Below, piece by piece: positions 18,987 through 27,601 of a DNA stretch of 64,000 nucleotides. The position numbers and the translations under genes are program-made. The notes beneath the pieces were generated by a model. That model did not search any database. It worked only from the letters and a program-made list of their open reading frames with translations, and was not told the DNA's origin. Within the stretch, counting starts at the first letter, position 1; the number at the start of each line of letters is the position of its first letter. Source of the DNA: Luteolibacter sp. SL250 (lineage in GTDB: Bacteria; Verrucomicrobiota; Verrucomicrobiia; Verrucomicrobiales; Akkermansiaceae); contig NZ_CP113054.1 of the NCBI RefSeq assembly GCF_026625605.1, positions 1,984,001 through 2,048,000 of the forward strand. The letters are read 5' to 3'.

Positions 18987-19211
18987 GGCGGAAGGTCGGT
19001 CCAAAAAAGAAGCAGGTGATCCTTCCGGATTTCTTTCATCCTGGCCATGCGGTGGTGTTACCACTTTCAGGGGGGGAGGTTCCGGGCCGATGTCTTGAAT
19101 CGGCGTCGATGATCAAGAAACGATGTCATTAAAGATTCATTGTTTTTCAGGGATGAAAAAATGCCGCTATGTGTTCTTCGTAAGGATCACTCCGTCAAAT
19201 AGTCATGCGCG
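18987..19211. other. divergent, relatively AT-rich intergenic region
   Basis: About 225 bp between two divergent PEP-CTERM genes. The part from about 19100 is clearly richer in A/T than its surroundings (ATTAAAGATTCATTGTTTTT). A small perfect hairpin, GTGGT-GTT-ACCAC, lies near 19052. It probably holds both promoters, but I cannot assign hexamers with confidence. Confidence 0.4.
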
Positions 19212-20024
19212 ATGAATTTTCTTCATGATTCCCGCCGCTTCCTCCGTTCGGTCGCTGTTTCCGCGTTGATCCTGCCATTTTCCACCGCCTCCGCCGCGCT
19301 GCTTCTGGATCCCGTCGGCGGGGTGATCCGGGCTTCCGGCTCCACCGGCCCGGCGGACAAGGATGAAGGGACTTTCGGCACCTATCCGTTCATCACCCCC
19401 TACTTCGGCAGCGAGCCGACGGCCGGGCCGACCATCACGCTCAACGGATTCATCCGCTTTGGCGATGCGGACGGGCCGACCGCAGACTACAATCTCCAGC
19501 CTCTCGGGATGTCCGGTGCGAGTCGTATCGCCCCGCTCTGGGTGGACCTGGAACTTGGCGCTTCCGGTCAGGTGCTCGAGCACGTCGGCGCGGGTGAGAG
19601 CTACTACGCGGTCACATGGCGGAACATGGTGAGCGTGGACCATCCGGGGAACCTCGCCACCTTCCAGGCGATCTTCTTCGAGGGTGCCACCACGCTCCAT
19701 GGCATCCAGTTCAATGCCGGGGACATCGCCTTCAGCTATGGGGACATGAGCATGTTTCCCGACCTCAATGAAGCCGTCATCGGCGTGGAGAGTGGCGGAA
19801 GCTTCGCCACCATCGGGCTGTTGGAAGATACCCACGGCGTGGTGATCCCCGGTGAGCTGGGGCATGGGGACTTCCCGGTCGGTGCCAACGAATACATCCA
19901 CTTCCGGGCGGACGGATCCGGCAACTACGACGTGACCATCGCTCCCATACCGGAGCCATCGTCGGCGTTGCTGGCGGCTGCCGGTGCGTGCATCGCCATG
20001 GTCCGGGGCAGAAGACGGCCCTGA
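19212..20024 (+). CDS. PEP-CTERM sorted secreted protein
   Basis: 270-residue exported protein with signal peptide (SVAVSALILPFSTASAAL), a beta-rich middle (ITLNGFIRFGDADG, FNAGDIAFSYGDMS) and a C-terminal exosortase signal IPEPSSALLAAAGACIAMV followed by RGRRRP. The gene converges with the zinc-ribbon gene at 20050. Function of the mature part is unknown. Confidence 0.88.
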   Translation: MNFLHDSRRFLRSVAVSALILPFSTASAALLLDPVGGVIRASGSTGPADKDEGTFGTYPFITPYFGSEPTAGPTITLNGFIRFGDADGPTADYNLQPLGMSGASRIAPLWVDLELGASGQVLEHVGAGESYYAVTWRNMVSVDHPGNLATFQAIFFEGATTLHGIQFNAGDIAFSYGDMSMFPDLNEAVIGVESGGSFATIGLLEDTHGVVIPGELGHGDFPVGANEYIHFRADGSGNYDVTIAPIPEPSSALLAAAGACIAMVRGRRRP

Positions 20025-20049
20025 GCCGGGATACCTCACCGCCTGGCCG

Positions 20050-20886
20050 TCATCCGGCATCACGCTTTTTCTTACGCTTCTTCCGGTGGAGTTCCCTGCA
20101 TGGCGGGCATCTGATGCAGTCCGCATTCACGTTGAACCGCAGCACCTCGAACCAGAACCGCTGCTCCTCGGCGAAGAAGATGAACGGCCGCGCGCAGTCC
20201 TCGCAGATTCTTTTCAGATCGTAGTAGATTCCATAGGGAAAACCGGCGTGGTTTTGCCGGTCAGGATCGGCCCGGATGGCGGTTCCGGGGATTCGGCTCT
20301 CCGGAGGACGAATCCAGCACAACATGGCGGTGTAGTTATCCTCCACCGGATCCCAACCTGTGAACCGTGGTCCCTTTCCGTACATGGGATGATCCACATA
20401 ATCCGCATACTCCGGAGGCACCTCCAGGACGACCGGTGGCAGCATGGGATCGGGCAGTTTCTGGTTCCGCCCCCAGCGCTTCGTCCACACTTCGATCAAG
20501 GCGCCGAAGTTTTCTTCGTCTTTGAAGGAAGGTTCGCAGCCCCAGGCATCCATGAATGCCTTCACGTCGCCCCAATCGAGGAAGTCCACGCAGGCTTTCT
20601 TCGATGACTCCAGTTGCAGGATCCGGTCGAAGAACCAGTGAGCGACCGCACTTCTCAAGCGGGCATCATCCGTATACCGCATCGACCAGCGGATGAAACC
20701 GTACGACCGCCTGAGGAAATCGGTGTCGCCGCGACGGTGCGCCGCATCCGTCATGTCCGCCAGTTCATCGCAGAGCATTTCAGCATCGCAGCAAATTGCG
20801 GCGTGGATCTCCGGAAAGCACCGCGCCGCGAGTTCCTTCCATGATGCGACATCGACCATCAGTGGTTCTGGGGCATCCCTTGGCAT
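20050..20886 (-). CDS. two-part protein with C-terminal zinc ribbon
   Basis: 278-residue protein. The first 100 residues are alpha-helical (WKELAARCFPEIHAAICC, LADMTDAAHRRGDTDFLRR) and resemble the small DUF7674-type domain; this assignment is tentative. The middle contains a YADYVDHPMYGKGPRFTGW segment. The C-terminus has two Cys pairs, CEDCARPF and CIRCPPCRE, about 25 residues apart, which fits a predicted zinc-ribbon domain, ending in a very basic tail (RKKRKKKRDAG). A start at MVDVASW, nine residues in, is equally possible. No pathway can be inferred. Confidence 0.75.
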   Translation of the reverse strand: MPRDAPEPLMVDVASWKELAARCFPEIHAAICCDAEMLCDELADMTDAAHRRGDTDFLRRSYGFIRWSMRYTDDARLRSAVAHWFFDRILQLESSKKACVDFLDWGDVKAFMDAWGCEPSFKDEENFGALIEVWTKRWGRNQKLPDPMLPPVVLEVPPEYADYVDHPMYGKGPRFTGWDPVEDNYTAMLCWIRPPESRIPGTAIRADPDRQNHAGFPYGIYYDLKRICEDCARPFIFFAEEQRFWFEVLRFNVNADCIRCPPCRELHRKKRKKKRDAG

Positions 20887-20977
20887 TCCGCCAGTTTAGC
20901 CAAATGCATGGATGCCGTCGATCCCTTTGGGACACAGGGCGAAAACATGCCCTTCAATCACGCTGCCACATAAAAAA

Positions 20978-21052
20978 TGGCGACCCGTAAGGGAGTCGAA
21001 CCCTTCTTGCCAGAATGAAAATCTGGAGTCCTAACCGATAGACGAACGGGTC
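20978..21052 (-). tRNA. tRNA-Glu (anticodon UUC)
   Basis: On the minus strand the sequence folds as a 75-nt cloverleaf including an encoded CCA end. The acceptor stem is GACCCGT/ACGGGTC, the D-arm contains GGTTAGGA, and the anticodon stem CCAGA/TCTGG encloses loop TTTTCAT with anticodon TTC (21017-21019). The T-arm holds GGTTCGA. A run of T follows the CCA on the transcribed strand (poly-A at about 20972-20977 on the plus strand). Confidence 0.95.
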
Positions 21053-21135
21053 GTTGTCGCGGTGCGGCGGAAAAGAATCCTACCGCGCGCCTGAGTGCAA
21101 GAGCTTAGTGACGGAAATTTTCCAAAGTCCGGAAA

Positions 21136-21600
21136 TCAGCCGATTTTTACGGACGATGGAGGGCGGGTCATCATGAAATGGGTGGTGGTTTCCGAGCAGG
21201 TAGTGAAGCCCATCCGTTCATAGAGGAAACGGGCGGGATTCACTTTCAGGACCTGCAGCCGAACGGGGAGGTTTCGTTCGCCCGCATCTTGCAGGATGGG
21301 GCGGATGATCCTGGTGCCGATCCCGCGATTCTGGCGGGAAGGGAGGATGGAGATCCGTGCGAGGAAAAGGTGGTCCGGATGGAGGTGGGTCTCCAGCACG
21401 CCGATGTCCCGGCCACCGCAGGTCAGGATCCGCAGGTGCTCCGGGGAGAAGGTTTTGTGGAAGTGGTCTCTCTGGAATGTCTCATCCCAGCCCCAGGTCC
21501 GCTCCACGTATCCCCGCATGGTCGCCACGTGGAGTTCCCATAGGAAAGCCATGTCATCCCAATCCGCCGGCCTCTGCCCGATTTCTGGCAATGTTTCCAT
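21136..21600 (-). CDS. GNAT family N-acetyltransferase
   Basis: 154-residue acetyl-CoA-dependent acyltransferase. The acetyl-CoA pyrophosphate-binding motif is ISILPSRQNRGIGTRIIRP (Q/R-x-x-G-x-G/A), preceded by the beta-4 strand LFLARISI and followed by VLKVNPARFLYERMGF, the usual helix and strand near the C-terminus. The substrate is unknown. It is the last gene of a loosely spaced minus-strand run with rnhC, HU, rlpA and a small membrane protein (gaps of 33-82 bp). Confidence 0.85.
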   Translation of the reverse strand: METLPEIGQRPADWDDMAFLWELHVATMRGYVERTWGWDETFQRDHFHKTFSPEHLRILTCGGRDIGVLETHLHPDHLFLARISILPSRQNRGIGTRIIRPILQDAGERNLPVRLQVLKVNPARFLYERMGFTTCSETTTHFMMTRPPSSVKIG

Positions 21601-21633
21601 TCTGGTAGTCTCCCTCCAAATGCCGCGTCCAGT

Positions 21634-21885
21634 CTAGATTCCCGGATGCCTCTGGCTGTCTCTCTCCGCCGAAGATAGCCGGGGGCTGCCAGCGGTTGGA
21701 GAGTCACCTTTGGGACGTCTTTTCCGGAAAAAGAAGAAATAAACCACGGGAAGCGCGAGGAGGATCAGGATGCATAGCCCATCAAGCCACGAAAACTCCA
21801 GTGCGTCGGAAAGCAGCGTGGCCATCAGAGGGCCCAAGAATGGGATGCCGATGATGATCAGGTTCGTGAGTGGATTTCCTTTCAT
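21634..21885 (-). CDS. small membrane protein, unknown
   Basis: 83-residue protein with two predicted membrane spans (LTNLIIIGIPFLGPLMATLL and LCILILLALPVVYFFFF) and a basic, polar C-terminal tail (RKRRPKGDS...). It starts at ATG 21885 and lies in the same orientation between the RlpA-like and GNAT genes. I do not recognise a family. Confidence 0.65.
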   Translation of the reverse strand: MKGNPLTNLIIIGIPFLGPLMATLLSDALEFSWLDGLCILILLALPVVYFFFFRKRRPKGDSPTAGSPRLSSAERDSQRHPGI

Positions 21886-21944
21886 GTGAACTTTCTGCAG
21901 TGCGGGATAGGCATGGTGGGAGGAGAGACCAAGTCAGGGCCTCA

Positions 21945-22466
21945 TCAGAAGAAGAACCAGCTCCGGCGCTTGCGCTTGTATTTTCCGTCACCGACGGAGA
22001 GCACCTTCATCTCCACGGTGGTGAGGCCTTGGTCGTAGAAGCCGAGCTTCTTCGCGGCGCGCGGTGAGACGTCGAGCATGCGGCCGTCGATGAACGGGCC
22101 GCGGTCGTTGATGCGGAGCTTCACGGACTTCCCGTTGCTGACGTTGGTGACCTTCACCACCGCAGGCAGGGGGAGCGTCTTGTGCGCACCGATGAGGTGC
22201 CACGGCATGACCTTTTCACCGAGGGAGGTGTTGCCGCGTTTCAGGCCCAGGAACTTCGACTCGTTGTACCAGGAACAGACGCCGGTTTCCTCGTAGTCGA
22301 GCGCCTGCTCGACGCTCATCGGCTGGTAGTGGCCGCCGCGGACGTTGTATGACCGGGTCTGGTAGCCCTCATACCCACTGGGGCGGGAGATGCAGGAGGG
22401 GAGTGCCAAAGGAAAGAGGACCGCGGCGAAAAGCGCGGTCCTCCTGGAAAGGGATGCTGCGGGCAT
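21945..22466 (-). CDS. septal ring lytic transglycosylase RlpA-like lipoprotein
   Basis: 173-residue predicted outer-membrane lipoprotein with a signal and lipobox (LFPLALPSC, Cys about residue 25). The double-psi beta-barrel domain has the RlpA hallmarks CSWYNESKFLGLKRGNTSLG and RINDRGPFIDGRMLDVSPRAAKKLGF; the conserved Asp in NDRGPF is required for activity in RlpA proteins (family knowledge). It probably cleaves naked glycan strands at the division site. No SPOR domain is present. The C-terminus is a basic and aromatic tail (KRKRRSWFFF). Confidence 0.88.
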   Translation of the reverse strand: MPAASLSRRTALFAAVLFPLALPSCISRPSGYEGYQTRSYNVRGGHYQPMSVEQALDYEETGVCSWYNESKFLGLKRGNTSLGEKVMPWHLIGAHKTLPLPAVVKVTNVSNGKSVKLRINDRGPFIDGRMLDVSPRAAKKLGFYDQGLTTVEMKVLSVGDGKYKRKRRSWFFF

Positions 22467-22515
22467 GGATGACCGCTAACAGAAAACGCCGGCGCAGGCC
22501 AGCGTTCCGTCAGGG

Positions 22516-22845
22516 TCACTTCTGTTCGCGGATGATCTGGAGGGTGGCGGCCACCTTTTCCTTCATCTCCTTGCCGGGCTTGAACTTCACGGCGGCACGG
22601 GCCGGGATCGGCACGTCCTTGCCCGGATCCTTCGGGTTGCGGCCGATCTTGGCGCGCATCTCGCGGACCTGGAAGGCACCGAAGTTCCGCATCACCACGG
22701 TGTCGCCGTGGGCCAGGGATTCGGTGATTTCATCGATCAAGGTTTGGACGACCTCAAAGACATTCTGTTGGGTGATTTCAATACCCTTGGCACCGAGTTG
22801 ATCAGTGATTTTGATGACGAGTTCTCGCTTTGTGATTGTGGCCAT
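22516..22845 (-). CDS. HU/IHF family DNA-binding protein
   Basis: 109-residue nucleoid protein. The start ATG 22845 gives MATITKRELVIKITDQLG, and the DNA-binding arm contains GAFQVREMRAKIGRNPKDPG (F-x-R-x-G-R-N-P signature with the intercalating Pro), followed by IPARAAVKFKPGKEMKE. The arm wording is closer to the IHF-type end of the family. It acts as a dimer that bends DNA. Confidence 0.95.
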   Translation of the reverse strand: MATITKRELVIKITDQLGAKGIEITQQNVFEVVQTLIDEITESLAHGDTVVMRNFGAFQVREMRAKIGRNPKDPGKDVPIPARAAVKFKPGKEMKEKVAATLQIIREQK

Positions 22846-22927
22846 GGGACTTGCGGAAGTGGATGGTTCGGGATGCGCGGTGATTTTAGACCAAATTATC
22901 GGTCGTATGTCCCGCAAAATCCGCAGC

Positions 22928-23887
22928 TTACGATGCGTTTTCCGTGCCATCCGGCGAGGAATCATCACCTGACGGTGGAGTTTTGCCCAAAACGACCGCA
23001 GAAGTGCGGAAATGGAGTTTCGCCACCTTGCCCAAGGCGGCCTCCCCATGACGGGCAATGACTTGCCGCGCCGCGGCAACGACGGAGTCGGACGCACCCA
23101 GCGGGAGTTCCACCCCACCGGCGTCGGAGGTTTTCTTCATCCAGTCCACGAACCTCTCCCGGGCGAGGATGGAGGCGGCGGCCACCGCGATGTCGGATTC
23201 GCCCTTGGTCCGTTGTTCCAGGGTCAGGGTGAGGCCCTTCGCCTTCAGCGCGCGCTGGAGGACTTCCGGGCGGGCGAACTGGTCGCTGAGGGCACGGGGG
23301 CAGTCCGGCCGCCGTTCCGCGAGCTTTTCGATGACCCGGGCGTGGCCCCACGCGAGCAGCCGGTTGAGATTGCCGAAGGAGGCGTGCATCTCGTTGTAGC
23401 GTTCCGGGCCGATGGAGACGACCTCATGCAGGCAGCCCGGCGTTTCACGGATGATCTGGGCCAGCTTGCGGATCTTCGCGGAGCTGGTGATGCGCTTCGA
23501 GTCCATGATGCCCGCATCCATCAGGTGGCGGGTGATGGCGGCGTCCGTGTAGACCCCGGCGATGACCAGCGGTCCGAAGAAGTCACCCTTGCCGCTCTCA
23601 TCCACGCCGAAGTGGGGGGAGAACATCTCCGGCTGGAGCACCTCCTCGTAGCCCAGCTTCGCCTCGCCGAGGATCTCCGGCTCCAGGGTGAAGCGGATGA
23701 AGTCCTCCGTTTCCTTTCCCTGGATGAGCACCTTCGGCCCCTTGCGGTACACCGTGACGTTGAGCTTCCCTTTCCGCGCGGAGTAGATGGCGTGTTCCTT
23801 CGGCTCGAAGTCGTAGCCGTCCCTCTCCAGCACCGTCCGCAGTTTCTCCGCCTGTTCCTGGGTGAGGGGGGCGGTGTGGCTGGTCAT
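22928..23887 (-). CDS. rnhC: ribonuclease HIII
   Basis: 319-residue endonuclease that cuts RNA in RNA-DNA hybrids. The N-terminal TBP-like substrate domain (about 1-85; NVTVYRKGPKVLIQGKE) precedes the type 2 RNase H domain with the HIII-specific active-site motif FGVDESGKGDFFGPLVIA (Asp-Glu of DEDD). Later come DSKRITSSAKIRKLA and GESDIAVAAASILARERFV. The ATG 23887 start is chosen because it gives a normal length. RNase HIII is unusual in Gram-negative bacteria but known in Chlamydiae and Verrucomicrobia. The gene lies 82 bp upstream of HU. Confidence 0.93.
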   Translation of the reverse strand: MTSHTAPLTQEQAEKLRTVLERDGYDFEPKEHAIYSARKGKLNVTVYRKGPKVLIQGKETEDFIRFTLEPEILGEAKLGYEEVLQPEMFSPHFGVDESGKGDFFGPLVIAGVYTDAAITRHLMDAGIMDSKRITSSAKIRKLAQIIRETPGCLHEVVSIGPERYNEMHASFGNLNRLLAWGHARVIEKLAERRPDCPRALSDQFARPEVLQRALKAKGLTLTLEQRTKGESDIAVAAASILARERFVDWMKKTSDAGGVELPLGASDSVVAAARQVIARHGEAALGKVAKLHFRTSAVVLGKTPPSGDDSSPDGTENAS

Positions 23888-23995
23888 GGAAAAAAGATTC
23901 ACGGCCCGCCGCCCGCTATGCAAGATCGGATGACCAACAGGCGTTTCAGCAAATCACTTGCGGCCCGCCCCGCGGATCCCTAACAAAAAACTCCA

Positions 23996-24928
23996 ATGAA
24001 GGCCATCCTACCAACCTGTCTGCTGGGCGCTGTCGCGCTCTTTGTCGTGGCGCAGAACCCCGCCGGTGAACAACCACCCGCCGGAGCCAGCGAGAAAATC
24101 GCCGCCGCGCTGCCCGCTGAAGCCTATGCCAAGCCGAAGAAGGCGCGGAAGGTCCTCGTCTTCTCGAAAACCGGCGGCTTCCGCCACGCCTCCATCGCCA
24201 CCGGAAAGCTCGCTTTCACGGAGATGGGGAAAAAGACCGGTGCCTTTGAAACGGTCGTCAGTGATGACCTCGGGAACTTCGAGGCCGACAAGCTCAAGCA
24301 GTTCGACGGCGTGATGTTCCTCAGCACCACGATGAATCCATTCCTGCCGTCGAAGGCGGAGCTGGAGAAGCTTTCCGAGGACGAGAAGAAAGCTGCCGTT
24401 GCCGCCGCGAAGGAGAAGGAAGGAAAGCTGCGTGAGAACCTGATGGCCTGGATCAAGGGCGGTGGCGCCTTCATCGGCATCCACGCCGCGACGGACACCT
24501 TCTATGACTGGGCGGAGTATGGTGAGATGGTGAACGGCTACTTCGACGGTCATCCGTGGAACGCCGGCACCCAGGTCAGCATCAAGGTGGAGCCGGGTCA
24601 GGAGAAGCACCCGCTGGTTGCCATGTTCGACGGCCAGAATGTCGATTTCAAGGAGGAGATCTACCAGCTCAAGGCCCCCTATGATTCCAGCAAGGTCCAC
24701 ATGCTCCTGCGCCTGGATCCGGAGAAGTCCGACATGAACGTCAAGGGCCTGAAGCGTGAGGACAAGGACTGGGGTGTCGCCTGGGCACGCCACTGGGGCA
24801 AGGGCCGCGTCTTCTACTGCTCGCTCGGCCACAACCATGACATGTACTGGCACCCGAAGGTGGTGCGCCACTATCTCGCCGGCATCCAGTGGGCGCTGGG
24901 CGACTACGAGGTCGAAGTGACCAAGTGA
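23996..24928 (+). CDS. exported ThuA-domain protein
   Basis: 310-residue protein with a signal peptide (ILPTCLLGAVALFVVAQ) and a ThuA-like (glutamine amidotransferase-like fold) domain: KVLVFSKTGGFRHASIATG, FDGVMFLSTTMNPFLPS, GGGAFIGIHAATDTFYDW, YFDGHPWNAGTQVSIKV, and RVFYCSLGHNHDMYWHPKV. Many planctomycete and verrucomicrobial homologues are exported and linked to carbohydrate use; the reaction is not established. An intrinsic terminator follows. Confidence 0.9.
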   Translation: MKAILPTCLLGAVALFVVAQNPAGEQPPAGASEKIAAALPAEAYAKPKKARKVLVFSKTGGFRHASIATGKLAFTEMGKKTGAFETVVSDDLGNFEADKLKQFDGVMFLSTTMNPFLPSKAELEKLSEDEKKAAVAAAKEKEGKLRENLMAWIKGGGAFIGIHAATDTFYDWAEYGEMVNGYFDGHPWNAGTQVSIKVEPGQEKHPLVAMFDGQNVDFKEEIYQLKAPYDSSKVHMLLRLDPEKSDMNVKGLKREDKDWGVAWARHWGKGRVFYCSLGHNHDMYWHPKVVRHYLAGIQWALGDYEVEVTK

Positions 24929-24966
24929 CCGTTACCGGGTGCAGCGTGATGGCTGCGCCAATTCCG

Positions 24967-24999
24967 GGTGGGGGGATCCATGGATCTCCCCGCCTTTTT
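24967..24999 (+). terminator. intrinsic terminator of the ThuA gene
   Basis: GGTGGGGGGATCC pairs with GGATCTCCCCGCC across a 2-nt centre (12 of 13 pairs if G-T wobble is allowed), directly followed by TTTTT at 24995-24999. It lies about 40 bp after the thuA-type stop codon. Confidence 0.75.
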
Positions 25000-25240
25000 G
25001 CTTTTAAGGAGAGACGCCGCTACAAGGGGTAGCGAAGGGTGGGAGACCTTCGGCTTGGGGGGAAGTCCGGGAGGGAACTGCGGGACCCTGCCTGAAGGAC
25101 GCTTTTTTTAAGCGCAGATTAAGAGGATTGAAGAGGGATTGCGCGGATTGAGGGATGGGGTTGCGGACCCGCGAGGGGTAGCGAACCTCTCACGAGGTTC
25201 GCTACGCCCAAGATCCGCTACTCTGGAGATTCGCTCCCTA
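25000..25240. repeat. intergenic region with CGCAGATTAAG-type repeat and a 12-bp hairpin
   Basis: No gene is visible. The stretch from about 25120 (GCGCAGATTAAGAGGATTG, then GGGATTGCGCGGATTGAG) resembles the degenerate CGCAGATTA/CGCGGATTG repeats common in planctomycete and verrucomicrobial intergenic DNA. A perfect hairpin of 12 bp follows: GTAGCGAACCTC (25178-25189), loop TCAC, GAGGTTCGCTAC (25194-25205). It sits just past the stop of the sialate esterase. Confidence 0.65.
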
Positions 25241-27229
25241 TCACTTCTGCGGCCCGTAGGCTTCGATCTCGGAAAGGAAGGCGAAGGCGGTTCCGAAGTC
25301 GTCCTGGGCCCCGTGATTGGCGATGAACGTCGCGCGGATGTAGCGGGCTTTCTTCGGAGCGAAGCGTGCCTCCGCCCTTGCCGCCTTCTTGGCCGGGAAA
25401 TCATTGCGGCCCACTTCGGTGAAGTTCGTGCCATCCTCGCTGATCGAGACTGCGACGGTCTTGGTGGCACCGATGGAGGGGGTCCCGTAGATGACGGCCT
25501 GGATGTCCTGCGCCGCTCCCAGGTCCACCGTGACGGTTTTCGGAAAGGTGTCGGAGGCATCCGTGGCGTAGGCCGTCGGGGCATGGGTGCCCCAGGTGCC
25601 GTCGGTCAGGCCCAGGTCCCAGCCGTAGGTGTTCGGGTGGCTGGACTTGTGTGGCTTTCCTTTCAGCAGGTTGGTGCCCAGGGCGGGATCGACCGGGTAG
25701 TGTGTGTAAAAGGCACCTGCGGGCAGGCCTTCCTTGTTCATCAGGTTCGGCGCGGCCACCTGGGACCAGGCGAAGCGGACACGGTCCGGCTTGGCGACCG
25801 CGGGGTTGTTGACGAGCAGGGTCTTGCCATCGGCGGAGATGGTCGCTTCCGCGGGCTGGAACTGGGCGTCCGCTCCGGCGATCTCGAAGAGGGTGGGCGC
25901 CTTGCCGTCACGGGTGGTCAGACCGCCGCCGGTGTGATCGAAGGAGATCTCGATGCCCTTGTCGGTGACCTTGTAGCCTTTGAAGAGCGGGCCGGAGTGG
26001 ACGAGGTCCTTCTTGCCATAGGTGTCCGCCATCGCCCACAGGAACAGACGGCGGGCGACCTCCATCTTTTCCTTCGGGTGGATGTCCTTCGGATTGCCGA
26101 TGTCGTTGGTCACGGCCATGCCGGAGTGGGGGACCTTGAGGAATGCTTGCTGCGCCCACCAGAACTGCGGGATGACCTTGTCCGCTCCCTCGTTGTAGAA
26201 ATACGGGGCGAGCTGCACGTAGAGGAACGGTGCTTCCGGCGCGCGGAACTGCCTCCGCCAGCCTGCCAGCAGGGCTTCTTGCTTCAGCGTGTAGGCCATG
26301 CCTTCACCGGAGTTCGACTCGCCTTGGTACCAGAGGAAGCCGCGGAGCGCGTAGGGCACCAGCGGATGGATCATCGCCTGGTAGGTGCCGGTCTCCGCTC
26401 CGGACCCGGCCTTCAGCAGTTCCGGACCGGCGGGCATGTCCGGGGCGGGGAAACCACCGTCCAGGGCCTTCTGCGCCGCGTCGCTCCACGCGCGCACGTC
26501 ACCGACGTATTTCTTGAAAGCATCGTCGTATTCCGGGAATCCCGGCTGCTTCTTGATCCGGTCGTTGTAGAGGTTCACCAGATCCGGCACCTCTTTCAGA
26601 CCTTCATCCGCCCACCATGGCTCGATCCGGGAACCGCCCCACGAGCTGTGGATGATGCCGACAGGCACTTTGAGTTCCTCCGTCAGGTATTTGCCGAAGA
26701 AGTAGCCGACGGCGGAAAAGTTGGTCGCGGTCTGGGGAGTCGCGTTCGTCCATTTCGCGTCCACGGTTTCCTGGCGCTTGTTGCTGACTTTCTTCGGCAC
26801 CTGGAACAGACGCAGCAGCGGGACGGAACCCTTCGCCGCCTCCGCCTTGTTCTCCGGAGTGGTGTTGCTGACCGTCCACTCCATGTTGGACTGGCCACTG
26901 CCCAGCCAGACCTCGCCGACGAGGATGTCCTTCACTTCCTTCGGCGCCAGACCGGTCTCGGTTACACTGAGCGGTCTGCCCTCCGCGCTGGTGGACAGTG
27001 GATCAAGGGCCACCTGCCACCTGCCGCTGGCGTCCGCTTTCGTGTTCTTTGTCTGGCCGGCGAAGGTCACCGTGACATCCTTTCCCGGAGTCGCCTTGCC
27101 CCACACGGGAGCGGGCTTTTCACGCTGGAGCACCGCGCCATCCTGGAACAGCGGGGCGAGGGTGATCTCGGCGGAGGCGACCGAGACGGAAAGGAGGGCC
27201 GCAAGCCCCCACGGAATGGTTTTTGACAT
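25241..27229 (-). CDS. sialate O-acetylesterase (SASA/SGNH family), exported
   Basis: 662-residue secreted esterase that removes O-acetyl groups from sialic acids or related polysaccharide sugars. The start ATG 27229 gives a signal peptide (GLAALLSVSVASAEI). The family blocks are LFQDGAVLQREKPAPVWG, GEVWLGSGQSNMEW (catalytic Ser in GQSNM), GFLWYQGESN and IGNPKDIHPKEKMEVA (catalytic Asp-x-x-His). The last 150 residues form a discoidin (F5/8 type C)-like carbohydrate-binding domain (KTVTVDLGAAQDIQAVI, ARYIRATFIANHG). True substrate not determined. Confidence 0.92.
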   Translation of the reverse strand: MSKTIPWGLAALLSVSVASAEITLAPLFQDGAVLQREKPAPVWGKATPGKDVTVTFAGQTKNTKADASGRWQVALDPLSTSAEGRPLSVTETGLAPKEVKDILVGEVWLGSGQSNMEWTVSNTTPENKAEAAKGSVPLLRLFQVPKKVSNKRQETVDAKWTNATPQTATNFSAVGYFFGKYLTEELKVPVGIIHSSWGGSRIEPWWADEGLKEVPDLVNLYNDRIKKQPGFPEYDDAFKKYVGDVRAWSDAAQKALDGGFPAPDMPAGPELLKAGSGAETGTYQAMIHPLVPYALRGFLWYQGESNSGEGMAYTLKQEALLAGWRRQFRAPEAPFLYVQLAPYFYNEGADKVIPQFWWAQQAFLKVPHSGMAVTNDIGNPKDIHPKEKMEVARRLFLWAMADTYGKKDLVHSGPLFKGYKVTDKGIEISFDHTGGGLTTRDGKAPTLFEIAGADAQFQPAEATISADGKTLLVNNPAVAKPDRVRFAWSQVAAPNLMNKEGLPAGAFYTHYPVDPALGTNLLKGKPHKSSHPNTYGWDLGLTDGTWGTHAPTAYATDASDTFPKTVTVDLGAAQDIQAVIYGTPSIGATKTVAVSISEDGTNFTEVGRNDFPAKKAARAEARFAPKKARYIRATFIANHGAQDDFGTAFAFLSEIEAYGPQK

Positions 27230-27601
27230 AGGACCGGGATACGGGACACCGACGGACGATCCTAGCAGGAAATGTCCCCACATGGGGATTCTCCCGGCGC
27301 ATTCCGGCGTGAGAGGGACGGACCAAGCATGGGCTCGATCCGTCCCGACACACACATATACACGAAAGCAGGTCTCCCGGGGGTTCTTCCGGTCAACCTG
27401 GGGAAAATTCTGGCAGATCCATTGCCGCTGGGAACCCACGCGATGCCGTGGGGGCGATGGTGGTCCGCTTCAGGTGAGGGCGGGCGATCTGCTCCGGACA
27501 GGTTGCGCAATCCACCTTCCCTGGATCGTGTAGTCTGATGGGGTGATCGCAAGTCATTCATTAATAGTCATTCATGTCGTTGGTCCGGTATCTGCGGAAC
27601 C
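27230..27601. other. intergenic region with hairpin and direct repeat
   Basis: A hairpin with an 8-bp stem (GGGACGGA 27315-27322 and TCCGTCCC 27339-27346) lies about 85 bp upstream of the sialate esterase start and would be in its leader if transcription begins further up. A direct repeat AGTCATTCAT occurs at 27552-27561 and 27566-27575, 14 bp apart, upstream of the small membrane protein. No gene is visible. Confidence 0.45.
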
